A DNA stretch of 64,000 nt from an uncultured Christensenella sp. (lineage in GTDB: Bacteria; Bacillota; Clostridia; Christensenellales; Borkfalkiaceae), in the NCBI GenBank assembly GCA_910587015.1, contig CAJUME010000005.1:1-64000 (forward strand), written 5' to 3'. Positions 7,017 to 16,361 of this stretch are shown here, piece by piece. The notes under the pieces are model-generated. The model was not told the origin of the DNA. It did no database searches and was given only the letters and a program-made list of their open reading frames with translations. Numbering within the stretch: position 1 is the stretch's first letter; every line of letters begins with the position of its first letter. Position numbers and translations under genes: made by a program.

Positions 7017-8609
7017 GTGAAAATATGTGTAAATTTACGGCTGCCCGTAATACTTGCATGCTCGCTTGCGACGGGTGCCGCCGCGGGACTGTTTTTCAAA
7101 ATATATCAGACGGAATTGATATGGCTTACGGCCTTTATTCCCGCCGCCGCAATTCCCATTATAATTCTTACGGCAGTTTTCAAAAGCTTTAAGCCGCTTA
7201 TTTTTATTATTCTTGCGCTTCTGTTTTTATATGCGGGCGCGCTAAGCTGTATTTTAAGACTTGACGCATACGATAAAACGCGTATAGATATCGCAAAAAA
7301 CCGGACTTTTACCGTTTGCGGAACGGTTAAAGAAAAAAGCGCTTTTTTGGGCGGCGAGTATATTGTTATAACCGATGCCACGGCAGACGGCGCAAGGCTT
7401 GGCGCGGACGTGATTGCCTATCTTGCAGAAGGCTACGGCGATTTTTGCGATAACGGCTATAAGGTAAAATTTTTAAGCAGTCTTAAAGTATTTGACACCT
7501 TTGAGGACGGAAAGCTGAGCTATAACGCCCAAAGAAATATTAAATACAGCTGTTCCGTTAAGGGCGGACTTGAAAGCGAGTACCGCTTTTCGCTGTTCGG
7601 CGAAATACGCTCGGCCGTGCGCAGAACTTTATTTGAAAATCTCGATTACGAAACAGCCGCAGTATGCTACGGAATGCTTATCGGCGAAACCGCTTTTATT
7701 GACGGCGATGCAATGGAAAACTTTCGCTATGGCGGAATCGCGCATATTTTCGCCGTTTCGGGACTGCATATAGGTATAGTTTTTGCAATAATCGGCTTTT
7801 TTCTTAAAAAACTGAAATGCAACAAATACGCAAGCGCAATACTGTGTATATTTTGCGTGTTTTTCTATGCGGGCGTGTGCGGCTTTACCGTTTCTTCTCT
7901 GCGCGCCGCAATAATGTGCGCCGTTGCAACGCTTAGCAGACTTGCCTACACAAAATACGACGGACTTAACTCGCTTTCCGCCGCAGTTATTTTACTGCTG
8001 TTGATAAACCCCTTAAATCTGTTTTCGGTCGGCTTTCAGCTTTCGGTATGCGCGGTAGGCGGAATTTTCTTGTTTTCCAAGCCGCTTGAACGCATACTGT
8101 GCAAAATAAAAATTCCGCAAGCGCTTTTGAAAAGCTTGCCGTCAACAAAGGCAAAGCAATTTTTAGGCAAACTGCAAATCCACCCGAAAATAGCGTCCGC
8201 ATGCACGATTTCGCTATCTGCACAGGCGGGTACATTGCCGATTATGCTTTCGGCATTTGGCTACCTCAGCGGCGCAAGCCTTGTTCTTAACATTATCGTT
8301 GTGCCTTTGCTTTCCGCGCTTTTTTCGGTTCTGTTTATCGTAACTATGATTTGCACCGCCGTTGCACCGGTTGCGGCGTATATTCTGCCGCTTGCCACAG
8401 CTCCGCTTGACGCGGTACTTTCCTTTCTGATAGGCGCGGGGTTTGAAAAATCGCTTATTTCAGGCTTTGGCACGGGTTTGTTCGCGCCGCTGTATTATAT
8501 AGCCGTTATCTTCCTTTCCGATAAGCTGAATTTAAAACCGCTGACAAGGTTTGTCGCCTTCGGCTGTTCACTTGTTTTAATCACCGTTTATGTGCTTACA
8601 TTTGCTTAA
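7017..8609 (+). CDS. ComEC/Rec2-type membrane protein, no nuclease domain
   Basis: A 530-residue polytopic membrane protein with the ComEC/Rec2 core. The N-terminal DUF4131-like region is followed by the competence domain, which holds the hallmark GIAHIFAVSGLHIGI (about residues 240-254) and many hydrophobic segments. ComEC forms the DNA uptake channel in the cytoplasmic membrane. Full-length ComEC is about 750 residues with a C-terminal metallo-beta-lactamase domain. Here the protein ends after the last membrane segments and a terminator follows directly, so that domain is absent. The start is the GTG at 7017, with only ATAGG close upstream, so the N-terminus is uncertain. No comEA or comEB is in view. 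Confidence 0.88.
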   Translation: MKICVNLRLPVILACSLATGAAAGLFFKIYQTELIWLTAFIPAAAIPIIILTAVFKSFKPLIFIILALLFLYAGALSCILRLDAYDKTRIDIAKNRTFTVCGTVKEKSAFLGGEYIVITDATADGARLGADVIAYLAEGYGDFCDNGYKVKFLSSLKVFDTFEDGKLSYNAQRNIKYSCSVKGGLESEYRFSLFGEIRSAVRRTLFENLDYETAAVCYGMLIGETAFIDGDAMENFRYGGIAHIFAVSGLHIGIVFAIIGFFLKKLKCNKYASAILCIFCVFFYAGVCGFTVSSLRAAIMCAVATLSRLAYTKYDGLNSLSAAVILLLLINPLNLFSVGFQLSVCAVGGIFLFSKPLERILCKIKIPQALLKSLPSTKAKQFLGKLQIHPKIASACTISLSAQAGTLPIMLSAFGYLSGASLVLNIIVVPLLSALFSVLFIVTMICTAVAPVAAYILPLATAPLDAVLSFLIGAGFEKSLISGFGTGLFAPLYYIAVIFLSDKLNLKPLTRFVAFGCSLVLITVYVLTFA

Positions 8610-8621
8610 AATATTTTAACA

Positions 8622-8660
8622 AACCGCCCTGCGTTCGGCTTCGAACGCGGGGCGGTTATT
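8622..8660. terminator. Bidirectional terminator between comEC and rpiB
   Basis: A 16-bp stem with one G-U pair (8622-8637 with 8642-8657, four-base loop) lies in the 63-base gap between two convergent genes. The T-run is weak on both sides (TTATTAAT). Confidence 0.7.
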
Positions 8661-8672
8661 AATACAACTTAT

Positions 8673-9122
8673 TTATTTGCAATACTTCTTTTCTATGGCG
8701 GTAATTTTATCCACGCGGCGCTGATGTCTGCCGCCCTCGAATTCGGTTGTCAAAAATTTTTCGACTATTTTAAGCGCATAGCCCGCGCCTACAACCTTTT
8801 CACCGAGCGCAAGCACGTTCGAATCGTTGTGCAAGCGGGTAAATTCCGCGCAATAGGTATCGTGGCAGTGCGCGCAACGTACCCCCGGCACCTTGTTCGC
8901 AACGATAGATACGCCTATCCCCGTAGAGCAGACTACAATTCCCTTATCGCAATCGCCGTTTGCAACAGCCTCTGCCGCGGGCAAAGCAAAATCGGGATAG
9001 TCGCAGCTGTCGGTTTTGTCCGTGCCGAAGTCAACGGGGGTATAGCCGTGCGCGTTTAAATAATTAATAATTTCTTTTTTAAGGTTAAGACCGCCGTGGT
9101 CGCACGCAATAGCAATTTTCAT
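8673..9122 (-). CDS. rpiB: Ribose-5-phosphate isomerase B
   Basis: A 149-residue RpiB/LacA-family sugar isomerase interconverting ribose 5-phosphate and ribulose 5-phosphate in the pentose phosphate pathway. Markers are IACDHGGLNLK at residues 4-14 (phosphate-binding Asp-His), VVCSTGIGVSIVANK at about 63-77 (catalytic Cys and the anion hole), and GGRHQRRVDKI near the C-terminus. The length is typical. Its ATG overlaps the upstream phosphatase stop (ATGA), and rpiB is the last gene of the tsaC / LMW-phosphatase / rpiB set. That order is common in Bacillota. Confidence 0.95.
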   Translation of the reverse strand: MKIAIACDHGGLNLKKEIINYLNAHGYTPVDFGTDKTDSCDYPDFALPAAEAVANGDCDKGIVVCSTGIGVSIVANKVPGVRCAHCHDTYCAEFTRLHNDSNVLALGEKVVGAGYALKIVEKFLTTEFEGGRHQRRVDKITAIEKKYCK

Positions 9123-9607
9123 TTAATTTCTTTACCGTCCTTATATTGAGTTATATAGTTTTTTATAATTATATCGCACGCGCGAGAAATTGCGTCCCGC
9201 GCAACCTTATACGTTTCTACACCGCAGCCGTAAGGGTCGGGAATGTCGTAGCCGCAAACGTCCTTCATACAAAAGACGTGCCCGCACCCCTCCAATACCT
9301 GCTTTTGGGTTTCCGTCATACAGATAACAATCGTGCTTGCCTCAATCAGCTTTTGCGTCAGCTGTCTGGGTCTGAACTTCTGTACGCTTATGCCGATATC
9401 CTCAAGCGCGGTTTTGCTGTTTGCGCTTATTCCGCTCTCGGTTTCCGCATTTATCCCGCACGAAGCCACGTCCCACCAGCGGATTTTATTGCGCTTGATT
9501 TTTGCGCGCAGAATAAATTCCGCCATAGGACTTCTGCAGGTGTTGCCCGTACATACAAAAAGCACTCTTTTGCGCTTGTTTTTCTGCTTTGCTTCGCTCA
9601 TATTCAT
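9119..9607 (-). CDS. Low-molecular-weight protein-tyrosine phosphatase family protein
   Basis: A 162-residue LMW-PTP. The P-loop VLFVCTGNTCRSPMAEF (about residues 15-31) contains the catalytic C-x5-R-S, and the general acid loop is DIPDPYG. The family removes phosphate from phosphotyrosine or, in Bacillus YwlE-type members, phosphoarginine. The Thr in CTGNTCR is the YwlE-type residue and favours arginine phosphatase activity, which remains an inference. It overlaps tsaC and rpiB by four bases on each side (ATGA), so the three are translationally coupled. Confidence 0.93.
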   Translation of the reverse strand: MNMSEAKQKNKRKRVLFVCTGNTCRSPMAEFILRAKIKRNKIRWWDVASCGINAETESGISANSKTALEDIGISVQKFRPRQLTQKLIEASTIVICMTETQKQVLEGCGHVFCMKDVCGYDIPDPYGCGVETYKVARDAISRACDIIIKNYITQYKDGKEIK

Positions 9608-10599
9608 TTACTTCCGCACGCTTTTTTAAGGCGGTTCATAACCCCGACCATTGCACCGTCCTGTTTTTCGGGAGCGACTGCAATAATCAAATCTGCCGTC
9701 TGCTCGCCCTCGCGCAGCTTAGAATACAGATTTGCGGCAATTTCCGCCTCCGTTTTACCCAAATCAAGTATACGCGCTTCGCCTATTCGCTCCGCAACGT
9801 CGCTGTCGCACATAATGCAGACCGATACGCCGTTTTCGCACTGCCTGCGGTACTCGGCAAGCGCCTTATCCAGCTGGTCAAAAGCAAAAAGCACGGTGCC
9901 GCAATTCGGCGAATAATGCTTGTACTTCATTCCCGGTGAGCGCGCCGCAACGCCTTCCTTATAGACGTACTCTCCGCAGCTGCCCGCAACCTTTTCTATC
10001 ATTTCCCGCGTTACAAGTCCGCTACGAAGTATCACTGGAAAATCGCCCGTGCAGTCCAAAACGGTGCTCTCTATGCCGCCCTCGCATTTGCCGCCCTGCA
10101 AAACAACCTCTATTCTGCCATTTAAATCGTTAAAAACATGCTCTGCCGCAGTAGGACTGACGTGCTTTGATATATTTGCGGAGGGCGCGGCTATCGGCAG
10201 ATTAACATATTTTAAAAAGCTTTGAGCGCCCTTGTGCGCGGGTATGCGTATTGCAAGCGTATTCAGCCCGCACGAAACCGCGGAAGAAACCACGCCCTTG
10301 CTTTTGTATACCATTGTAAGCGGTCCCGGCAAATACGCCGCCGCAAGCCTTTTGGCATAATCGGGCACTGCCTCTACCAGTGCAGAAATGTCATAGCCGG
10401 CATAAACGTGCACGATAAGCGGGTTGTCGTTGGGGCGACCCTTTATTTTAAAGATATTCTCGACTGCGGCGGTATCGAACGCGTTCGCGCCTAATCCGTA
10501 GACCGTTTCGGTGGGAAAAGCCACCGCTCCGCCCTCGGAAATTATCCGTTTACAAAGCTGTAAAGCGCTTTCGTTGATTTCCAGAATTTTAGTCTGCAT
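9604..10599 (-). CDS. tsaC: L-threonylcarbamoyladenylate synthase (TsaC/Sua5)
   Basis: A 331-residue Sua5-type enzyme that makes threonylcarbamoyl-AMP from Thr, bicarbonate and ATP, the first step to t6A37 in tRNAs reading ANN codons. The YrdC domain covers about residues 10-200: FPTETVYGLGANAFD, KGRPNDNPLIVHV, PGPLTMV and APSANISKHVSPT. A Sua5 C-terminal domain covers about 230-331, with a linker containing SPGMKYKHYSP. This is the long Sua5 form usual in Bacillota. It is the first gene of the set with LMW-PTP and rpiB. Confidence 0.95.
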   Translation of the reverse strand: MQTKILEINESALQLCKRIISEGGAVAFPTETVYGLGANAFDTAAVENIFKIKGRPNDNPLIVHVYAGYDISALVEAVPDYAKRLAAAYLPGPLTMVYKSKGVVSSAVSCGLNTLAIRIPAHKGAQSFLKYVNLPIAAPSANISKHVSPTAAEHVFNDLNGRIEVVLQGGKCEGGIESTVLDCTGDFPVILRSGLVTREMIEKVAGSCGEYVYKEGVAARSPGMKYKHYSPNCGTVLFAFDQLDKALAEYRRQCENGVSVCIMCDSDVAERIGEARILDLGKTEAEIAANLYSKLREGEQTADLIIAVAPEKQDGAMVGVMNRLKKACGSK

Positions 10600-10623
10600 A
10601 GTAAATTACTTCTTAGCTTATTT

Positions 10624-12117
10624 TCAGAACGGAGGCTCCTCATCGTCCGGCGGCACGTCCATTGCGCCAATCGGCGTAACCTCCTCTGGCTGGGGCGCAT
10701 ACGCCTCGCTACGCTGTCTGCGGTTTTCCGCCCGCGCCTCTTCCTCGTTTGCGCGGGCCTCCATATCCTCGTTGAATTCGGGATTGACAAACTTTGTAAG
10801 CTCTCCCTTGAATCTAAGCGGAATTCTTTCCAATCCGCCGTGTCTGTTTTTTGCAATGTTGAGGTACGCCATGCCCTTTACTATCTTCTTTTTGGCCATA
10901 TCCTCCTCGGACGCGCCGACGTCGGGACGGTTGATAAACATAACCATATCCGCGTCCTGCTCTATCGCGCCCGATTCGCGCAGGTCGGAAAGCTGAGGCT
11001 CGCCCGTCTGTATACGGCGTAGCTGTGAAAGCGCAAGCACAGGCACGTCAAGCTCCTTTGCCATAATCTTTAAATCACGCGTAATCGAGGCGACCACCTG
11101 CGTTCTGTTTTCGTCGCCGCCCATGCGTTTACCGCTGTCCATAAGCTGAATATAGTCTATCATAATCAAATCCAGTCTGCCGCCGTTGCGCGACTTTATT
11201 CTGCGGCATTTTGAAAGTATTTCCGCGGGGGTGACAAGCGAGGAATCGTCTATGTTAATTTTGCTTTTTCTCAGCTTTTCCTGCGCCTTGGCAATCTTTT
11301 TCCAGTCGCTGTTTTCAAGCTTGCCCGAAAGCGCCGCCGCCATACTTACGCCCGCCGCACTGCACAAAAGCCTTGTCAGAATTTCCGTTTCGGACATTTC
11401 CAAAGAGAAAACCGCACAAACAAGTCCCTCGTTTAAAGCCGCGTGCTCTACAATGTTCATTGCAAGCGAGGTTTTACCCATACCGGGGCGGGCGGCAAGC
11501 ACGATAAGATTTGTCTTTTGCAAGCCGTTGGTAAGCTTGTCAAGCCGTATAAAGCCCGTGGATACGCCGCGGTAGGCGTTTTTATCCTCTGCAAGCTTCT
11601 GGAACTTTTCCAGAACCAAATCCAGCCCGTCGCTTTCACGTATGTCCTTTACGGACGAGGAATCGTTCTTGCGGGAAATTGCGTAAACCTTTTCCTCGGC
11701 AAACTGTATGCTTTCAACCGAGTTGTCGCTCTTTTGCGAAAATTCAACTATTTCGCGGGCGGCGCGGATAAGACTTCTGTTAACGCTGTCGCGCTTGACG
11801 ATTTCAAGATAGTACTTGTAATTCGCCGCGGAGGGTGTAATCTGCGCAAGCTCGGTTATATAGGAAATTCCGCCCGCCTTTTCAAGGTTGCCGTCGCTTT
11901 CAAGCCTGTCGCTGAGCGTAATAATGTCAAGCGGCTTGCGCTCGGTAAAGTTCATTTTTATTGCGGAAATTATATATTGGTGAGATTCCTGATAAAAATC
12001 CTCTTTTTTAAGCCCGTCGAGGACCTCCGCAAGTATTTCGTTGTCGATTAGCATACACCCGAGGAGCGCCTGCTCGGCGTCCAGATTGTTGGGCATAACG
12101 TTGGTCTTTTCTGCCAT
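10624..12117 (-). CDS. dnaB: Replicative DNA helicase DnaB
   Basis: A 497-residue hexameric helicase (DnaB of E. coli, DnaC of B. subtilis) that opens the replication fork. The N-terminal domain begins NNLDAEQALLGCML. The RecA-type motor has Walker A ARPGMGKTSLAMN (about residue 208) and Walker B LIMIDYIQLM, followed by LSQLRR and a DNA-binding R-rich end. The C-terminal 45 residues are an acidic and Arg-rich tail. It lies 25 bases downstream of pepF in the long leftward run. No split intein is visible. Confidence 0.97.
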   Translation of the reverse strand: MAEKTNVMPNNLDAEQALLGCMLIDNEILAEVLDGLKKEDFYQESHQYIISAIKMNFTERKPLDIITLSDRLESDGNLEKAGGISYITELAQITPSAANYKYYLEIVKRDSVNRSLIRAAREIVEFSQKSDNSVESIQFAEEKVYAISRKNDSSSVKDIRESDGLDLVLEKFQKLAEDKNAYRGVSTGFIRLDKLTNGLQKTNLIVLAARPGMGKTSLAMNIVEHAALNEGLVCAVFSLEMSETEILTRLLCSAAGVSMAAALSGKLENSDWKKIAKAQEKLRKSKINIDDSSLVTPAEILSKCRRIKSRNGGRLDLIMIDYIQLMDSGKRMGGDENRTQVVASITRDLKIMAKELDVPVLALSQLRRIQTGEPQLSDLRESGAIEQDADMVMFINRPDVGASEEDMAKKKIVKGMAYLNIAKNRHGGLERIPLRFKGELTKFVNPEFNEDMEARANEEEARAENRRQRSEAYAPQPEEVTPIGAMDVPPDDEEPPF

Positions 12118-12133
12118 AGTAAAACTCTTTAAA

Positions 12134-13912
12134 TCAGTTTATTCCCGATAATTTTTCGAATTCGGTCAGAGTATCGTCAAACTCGCGCATTGCAACGTTA
12201 AACGGCTCTGTTGTGGAAAGGTCTACGCCCGCAAGCTTCAAAAGCGATACGGGGTCGGTTGACGAGCCGCCGGAAAGGAATTTAAAGTAATCCTTAACCG
12301 CCTTGTCGCCCTCCGTTAAAATGCGCTTTGCAATATTTATTGCGGCTGTTATGCCCGTTGCATACTTATAAACATAGAATGCGCGGTAAAAATGCGGTAT
12401 TCTCGCCCACTCGCAGGAAATATTGTAATCGTGTTCAATTTCCGTGCCGTAATACTTTTTACCCAAGGCGGCATAAGTACTGCAAAGTATTTCCTTTGTA
12501 AGCGGCTTGCCGCATTCCGCAATCAAATGCGCCTCGTACTCGAATTCGGCAAACATTGTCTGTCTGTGCAGCGTTGCGCGGATACTGTCAAGGTAATAAT
12601 TGAGAAGGTATTTGCGCATATCCGCGTCCTTTGCTTCCTTCAACATATATTTGAGTAAAAGCACCTCGTTGACCGTGCTTGCAACCTCGGCAACGAAGAT
12701 TTTATAGTCCGCCTTGGCATAAGGCTGATTTTTACTTGAAAAATAGGTATGAAGCGAATGTCCCATTTCGTGCGCAATTGTGAACACGTTGCTTATATTC
12801 GGCTGATAGTTCAAAAGCACGAAAGGATGAACGCCGTTGCAGCCCGTGCTGTATGCGCCGCTGCGCTTGCCGTCCGTTTCCTCAACGTCTATCCAACGCT
12901 CATCATGCCCCTTTTTCAAAAGCGCCTGATACTCCTTGCCGAGCGGCGCAAGCCCCTTTATTACATACTCGTAAGCCTCGTCATAGCCTAGCTTAAAGTC
13001 TACGCCATTGACAAGAGGCGCGTAAATATCATAAAAATACAGCTTATCGTACCCCAAAAGCTTTTTTCTGTCCGCAATATAGCGGTGCATAGCGGGAAGA
13101 TTTTCGTCCACTGCTTTCAAAAGATTTTCATAGACCGCTCTGTCAACGTCCTCGCTGAAAAGCGCATTTTCCAAGCAAGAGTTGAATTTGTAAGCCTTGC
13201 TTAAAAATACGTCCTTTTTAACGTTGCCGTAGTATGTGGAGGTGATTGTATTTATAAGCGATTTATAAGCGCCGTAATATTTTTCGTAAGCCTCCGCTCT
13301 CTTTTCGCGGTTGTCGGAGTGCAGTATTATTCCGTAAATGCCGTGGGTAAGCTTTATATTCTTACCCTCCCACTCGATTTCGGGGAAGGGCAAATCGACG
13401 TTGTCAATCATGCCGAAGGTATCGCTGAAGGTGCCGAAAATCTCACCCGCCATGCCTATCAGCCTCTCCTCCGCCTCGGTCAAAACGTGGGGCTTGTGGT
13501 CTAAAATGCGTTTTAAAGTATAATCGTAGTCGGAAAAGCGCTTGTCCGCAATCAAGTTTTTCAGATATTTCTCGTCCTGAGCCGCCATTTCGGGGTCGAA
13601 AAAAGCCATTTCCGTAGAAAACTTAGCAAAAAGCGAGCCTATCCTTGAATACATTGCGCCGTATTTGGTATCGCCCGCGTCCTCGTCGTGGCGCATATGC
13701 GCGTATACCGCAAGCCTTTCAAGCAGCTTACCGAATTCGTCGTCCTCCTTGAAAAATTCAAGCAATATCTCCGCATTGCCCAGCTTGCCGGCGTATTTTG
13801 AAAATGTAATCGACTTTTCCGCTTTTTCAAAGTCCTTTTCCCATGCCTCGTCCGTTGCGTAAATATCCTCTATCGCCCATTTGTATTGCTGCTTTACTTC
13901 GCTTCTTTTCAT
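12134..13912 (-). CDS. pepF: Oligoendopeptidase F
   Basis: A 592-residue M3 family zinc peptidase of the PepF/M3B type, acting in the cytoplasm on peptides of roughly 7-17 residues. The zinc site is FTIAHEMGHSLHTYFS (HExxH, about residue 380), with the third ligand Glu in FVAEVASTVNEVLL about 25 residues later. The N-terminal helical domain MKRSEVKQQYKWAIEDIYAT is typical of M3B. The length is normal. It sits between the UPF0210 gene (12-base gap) and dnaB (16-base gap), co-directional with both. Confidence 0.95.
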   Translation of the reverse strand: MKRSEVKQQYKWAIEDIYATDEAWEKDFEKAEKSITFSKYAGKLGNAEILLEFFKEDDEFGKLLERLAVYAHMRHDEDAGDTKYGAMYSRIGSLFAKFSTEMAFFDPEMAAQDEKYLKNLIADKRFSDYDYTLKRILDHKPHVLTEAEERLIGMAGEIFGTFSDTFGMIDNVDLPFPEIEWEGKNIKLTHGIYGIILHSDNREKRAEAYEKYYGAYKSLINTITSTYYGNVKKDVFLSKAYKFNSCLENALFSEDVDRAVYENLLKAVDENLPAMHRYIADRKKLLGYDKLYFYDIYAPLVNGVDFKLGYDEAYEYVIKGLAPLGKEYQALLKKGHDERWIDVEETDGKRSGAYSTGCNGVHPFVLLNYQPNISNVFTIAHEMGHSLHTYFSSKNQPYAKADYKIFVAEVASTVNEVLLLKYMLKEAKDADMRKYLLNYYLDSIRATLHRQTMFAEFEYEAHLIAECGKPLTKEILCSTYAALGKKYYGTEIEHDYNISCEWARIPHFYRAFYVYKYATGITAAINIAKRILTEGDKAVKDYFKFLSGGSSTDPVSLLKLAGVDLSTTEPFNVAMREFDDTLTEFEKLSGIN

Positions 13913-13924
13913 GATATATACCTC

Positions 13925-15280
13925 TTAATTCTTATTTGAATGTATGGGCGCGGGTATAAGTCCGCCCCTTGCGATAAATTTTGCCGCACCCTCCGCGTGA
14001 ACGGGCATAACGGGCGCACGCCCCAAAAGCCCGCCGAAATTCACCTCGTCCCCTACTTTTTTATCGGGTGCGGGTATAATTCTTACTGCGGTAGTCTTGT
14101 TGTTTATCATACCTATCGCGGCTTCGTCCGCAATTATCGCGCTTATCGTGGAAGCCGAGGTATCACCGGGAACGGCAATCATATCCAACCCGACGGAGCA
14201 AACCGCCGTCATAGCTTCAAGCTTATCTATACAAAGCGCGCCGCGTTCGGCGGCTTCTATCATACCTATATCCTCGGAAACGGGTATAAACGCACCCGAA
14301 AGCCCGCCCACGCGCGAGCTTGCCATTACCCCGCCCTTTTTAACTGCATCGTTAAGCATTGCAAGGCATGCGGTTGTTCCGTGCGTGCCAACGCTTTCAA
14401 GCCCCATTTCCTCTAAAATCGCGGCAACGGAATCCCCTCTTGCAGGCGTAGGCGCAAGCGACAAATCTACTATGCCGAACTCCGCGTTCAGCCGTTTGGC
14501 CGCCTCCGTTGCAATAAGCTGACCCGCACGCGTAATTTTGAACGCCGTGCGCTTTATCATTTCCGCCAAATCGGAAAGGTTTGCGTTGGGAATGCTTTCT
14601 ATTGCGTGCTGTACAACCCCCGGCCCCGAAACACCGACGTTGATAACGGTACCGCTTTCACCCACGCCGTGAAATGCGCCCGCCATAAACGGATTGTCCT
14701 CTACCGCGTTACAGAACACAACAAGCTTTGCACAGCCGAAGCCGTCCCTGTCCGCCGTTTTTTGCGCGGTCTGCTTTACGATTTCGCCCATAAGGCGAAC
14801 CGCGTCCATATTTATGCCCGACTTTGAAGAACCGATGTTGACCGAAGAACAAAGTCTGTCGGTTGAGGCAAGCACTTCGGGAATACTTTTTATAAATTCC
14901 GTTTCGTAGTCCGCCATTCCTTTGTGCACAAGTGCGGAATATCCGCCCAAAAAGTCCACGCCGACCGCCTTTGCGGCGTTATCGAGCGCCTTGCCTATAA
15001 GATATGACTTGTCCGCAAACGGCGCGCAGATAAGGCTTGCGGGAGTAATGGAAATACGCTTGTTTACTATGGGTATACCGTATTCGCGCGACAAATCACC
15101 CGTAACCTTTACGATTTTTTCCGCCCGTTTACAGATATGGTCGTAAACGTTTTCAGCGGTTTTTTCGGCTGTGCCGCCTATGCACGGCAAAAGCGATATA
15201 CCCATTGTAACGGTGCGTATATCCAGATGCTCGCGCTCGACCATATTGATAGTTTCCAAAACCTCGTTAGTGCTGAACAT
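13925..15280 (-). CDS. UPF0210 / PFL (DUF711) family protein
   Basis: A 451-residue protein of the UPF0210 (DUF711) family, widely conserved in Bacillota and of unknown function; it resembles glycyl-radical enzyme folds in structure but carries no radical motif here. Recognisable stretches are DIRTVTMGISLLPCI, NIGSSKSGINMDAV, GVSGPGVVQHAI, LSLAPTPARGDSVA and GTHGTTACLAMLND. It starts eight bases after the ACT-domain gene. This two-gene pair is a fixed arrangement in Gram-positive bacteria and suggests a common, amino-acid-regulated role. Confidence 0.92.
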   Translation of the reverse strand: MFSTNEVLETINMVEREHLDIRTVTMGISLLPCIGGTAEKTAENVYDHICKRAEKIVKVTGDLSREYGIPIVNKRISITPASLICAPFADKSYLIGKALDNAAKAVGVDFLGGYSALVHKGMADYETEFIKSIPEVLASTDRLCSSVNIGSSKSGINMDAVRLMGEIVKQTAQKTADRDGFGCAKLVVFCNAVEDNPFMAGAFHGVGESGTVINVGVSGPGVVQHAIESIPNANLSDLAEMIKRTAFKITRAGQLIATEAAKRLNAEFGIVDLSLAPTPARGDSVAAILEEMGLESVGTHGTTACLAMLNDAVKKGGVMASSRVGGLSGAFIPVSEDIGMIEAAERGALCIDKLEAMTAVCSVGLDMIAVPGDTSASTISAIIADEAAIGMINNKTTAVRIIPAPDKKVGDEVNFGGLLGRAPVMPVHAEGAAKFIARGGLIPAPIHSNKN

Positions 15281-15288
15281 TTTTCACC

Positions 15289-15558
15289 TTATACGCTGTG
15301 CATTGCGTTAAAAACAGCCTCGTGCTGGACGTGTATCGACATGCCGATATTTTTGCCCATTTCCGCACATTCGTCCGCAAGCACTGCAAGCTCGGTCTTT
15401 GCTTCCGATAAATCAACAAGCATAATCATTGCAAAGTAATCGCTTAAAATAGTCTGGCTTATGTCCAGAATATTCACCCCTCTTTCTGCAAGAAAGCCCG
15501 AAACCCTTGCAATTATACCCGTTTTATCCTTGCCTACAACCGTTAAAACAGCGCGCAT
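15289..15558 (-). CDS. ACT domain protein (UPF0237)
   Basis: An 89-residue stand-alone ACT domain: MRAVLTVVGKDKTGIIARVSGFLAERGVNI with the ligand-binding Gly-Ile turn, then ILDISQTIL. ACT domains bind amino acids and modulate partner proteins. GGAG lies upstream of its ATG at 15558. Its partner is almost certainly the UPF0210 protein encoded eight bases downstream. The ligand is unknown. Confidence 0.92.
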   Translation of the reverse strand: MRAVLTVVGKDKTGIIARVSGFLAERGVNILDISQTILSDYFAMIMLVDLSEAKTELAVLADECAEMGKNIGMSIHVQHEAVFNAMHSV

Positions 15559-15599
15559 AGTCTTTCTCCGTAAAATTTTAATATGATTATACCACTAAT

Positions 15600-16361
15600 T
15601 CACGCCGTTAGCAAAATATTTTCCGCGGGAATTTCCGCAGTAGTTCTGCCGCGCAGCTTAAAATAGAAAAACGCGTGCATAGCCGTGGTAAATTTTTTGA
15701 ATCGTACCGACCACGCGGGCACCACGCCCAAAACGTTTTTCAAATCGTAATCGCCGTATCTTCTGCTGTCGTCGCTGTGGTTGCGGTTATCGCCGAGAAG
15801 GAAAACCTTGCCCTTTTCAACCGTGTGATGCTCCCCGTTTGCGGGATAGTTATAGTACAAATTGTTTGCGGCGGTGCGGTACTCGTCGGAAATATATTTC
15901 TCCTCCTGCTTTTCGCCGTTGATATACAGCCAGCCATCGATAAATTGCACCCTATCGCCCCCGAACGCAACCGCGCGCTTTATTATATTGTCGCCCACGT
16001 CGGGTCTATATACGACCACAATATCGCCGTAACCTGGCTTTGCGCCCGTTTTTATATAGACATAATCTCCGCTTGTGTCCGCAATGGGCCGTCCCGCATT
16101 GTCGTAGCCTATGACGTTTGCGCCCGTAAGCGTAGGCGTCATGGAAACGTTTACAACGTATATGCCCGTATAGCGCATACTGAAAATTATTTCCGCAGAC
16201 AAAATCAGCGCAAGAGCTATTAAAACGATATTTATTATTATCCCCGCAACGGTAGCGCGGTCCTTTTTTTCGTATAAGCTGCTTCTTACTTTATTTAACA
16301 TACAATAAATTTTGCGCCGACTATGCGCCGCTTCTGATTCTGCAAAGGGTGTTACAGCCAC
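15600..16361 (-). CDS. lepB: Signal peptidase I
   Basis: A type I signal peptidase, 253 residues from a GTG at 16361 or 233 from the ATG at 16301. Neither start has a convincing ribosome binding site; the shorter form has the more typical N-terminus. A single membrane segment at about residues 40-62 anchors it with the catalytic domain outside. The catalytic Ser is in VVNVSMTPTL, the general base Lys in IIKRAVAFGGD, and box E is LLGDNRNHSDDSR. The long form would overlap the stop of the upstream hydrolase-like gene by ten bases. Confidence 0.9.
   Translation of the reverse strand: MAVTPFAESEAAHSRRKIYCMLNKVRSSLYEKKDRATVAGIIINIVLIALALILSAEIIFSMRYTGIYVVNVSMTPTLTGANVIGYDNAGRPIADTSGDYVYIKTGAKPGYGDIVVVYRPDVGDNIIKRAVAFGGDRVQFIDGWLYINGEKQEEKYISDEYRTAANNLYYNYPANGEHHTVEKGKVFLLGDNRNHSDDSRRYGDYDLKNVLGVVPAWSVRFKKFTTAMHAFFYFKLRGRTTAEIPAENILLTA

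Noticed and set aside
5456..7099. N-terminal 70-residue extension of the FAD/Rieske protein with a hydrophobic stretch
   Set aside because: The extension crosses the start region of the divergent ComEC gene and has no ribosome binding site, whereas the ATG at 6889 has AAAGG upstream and begins the normal FAD domain.
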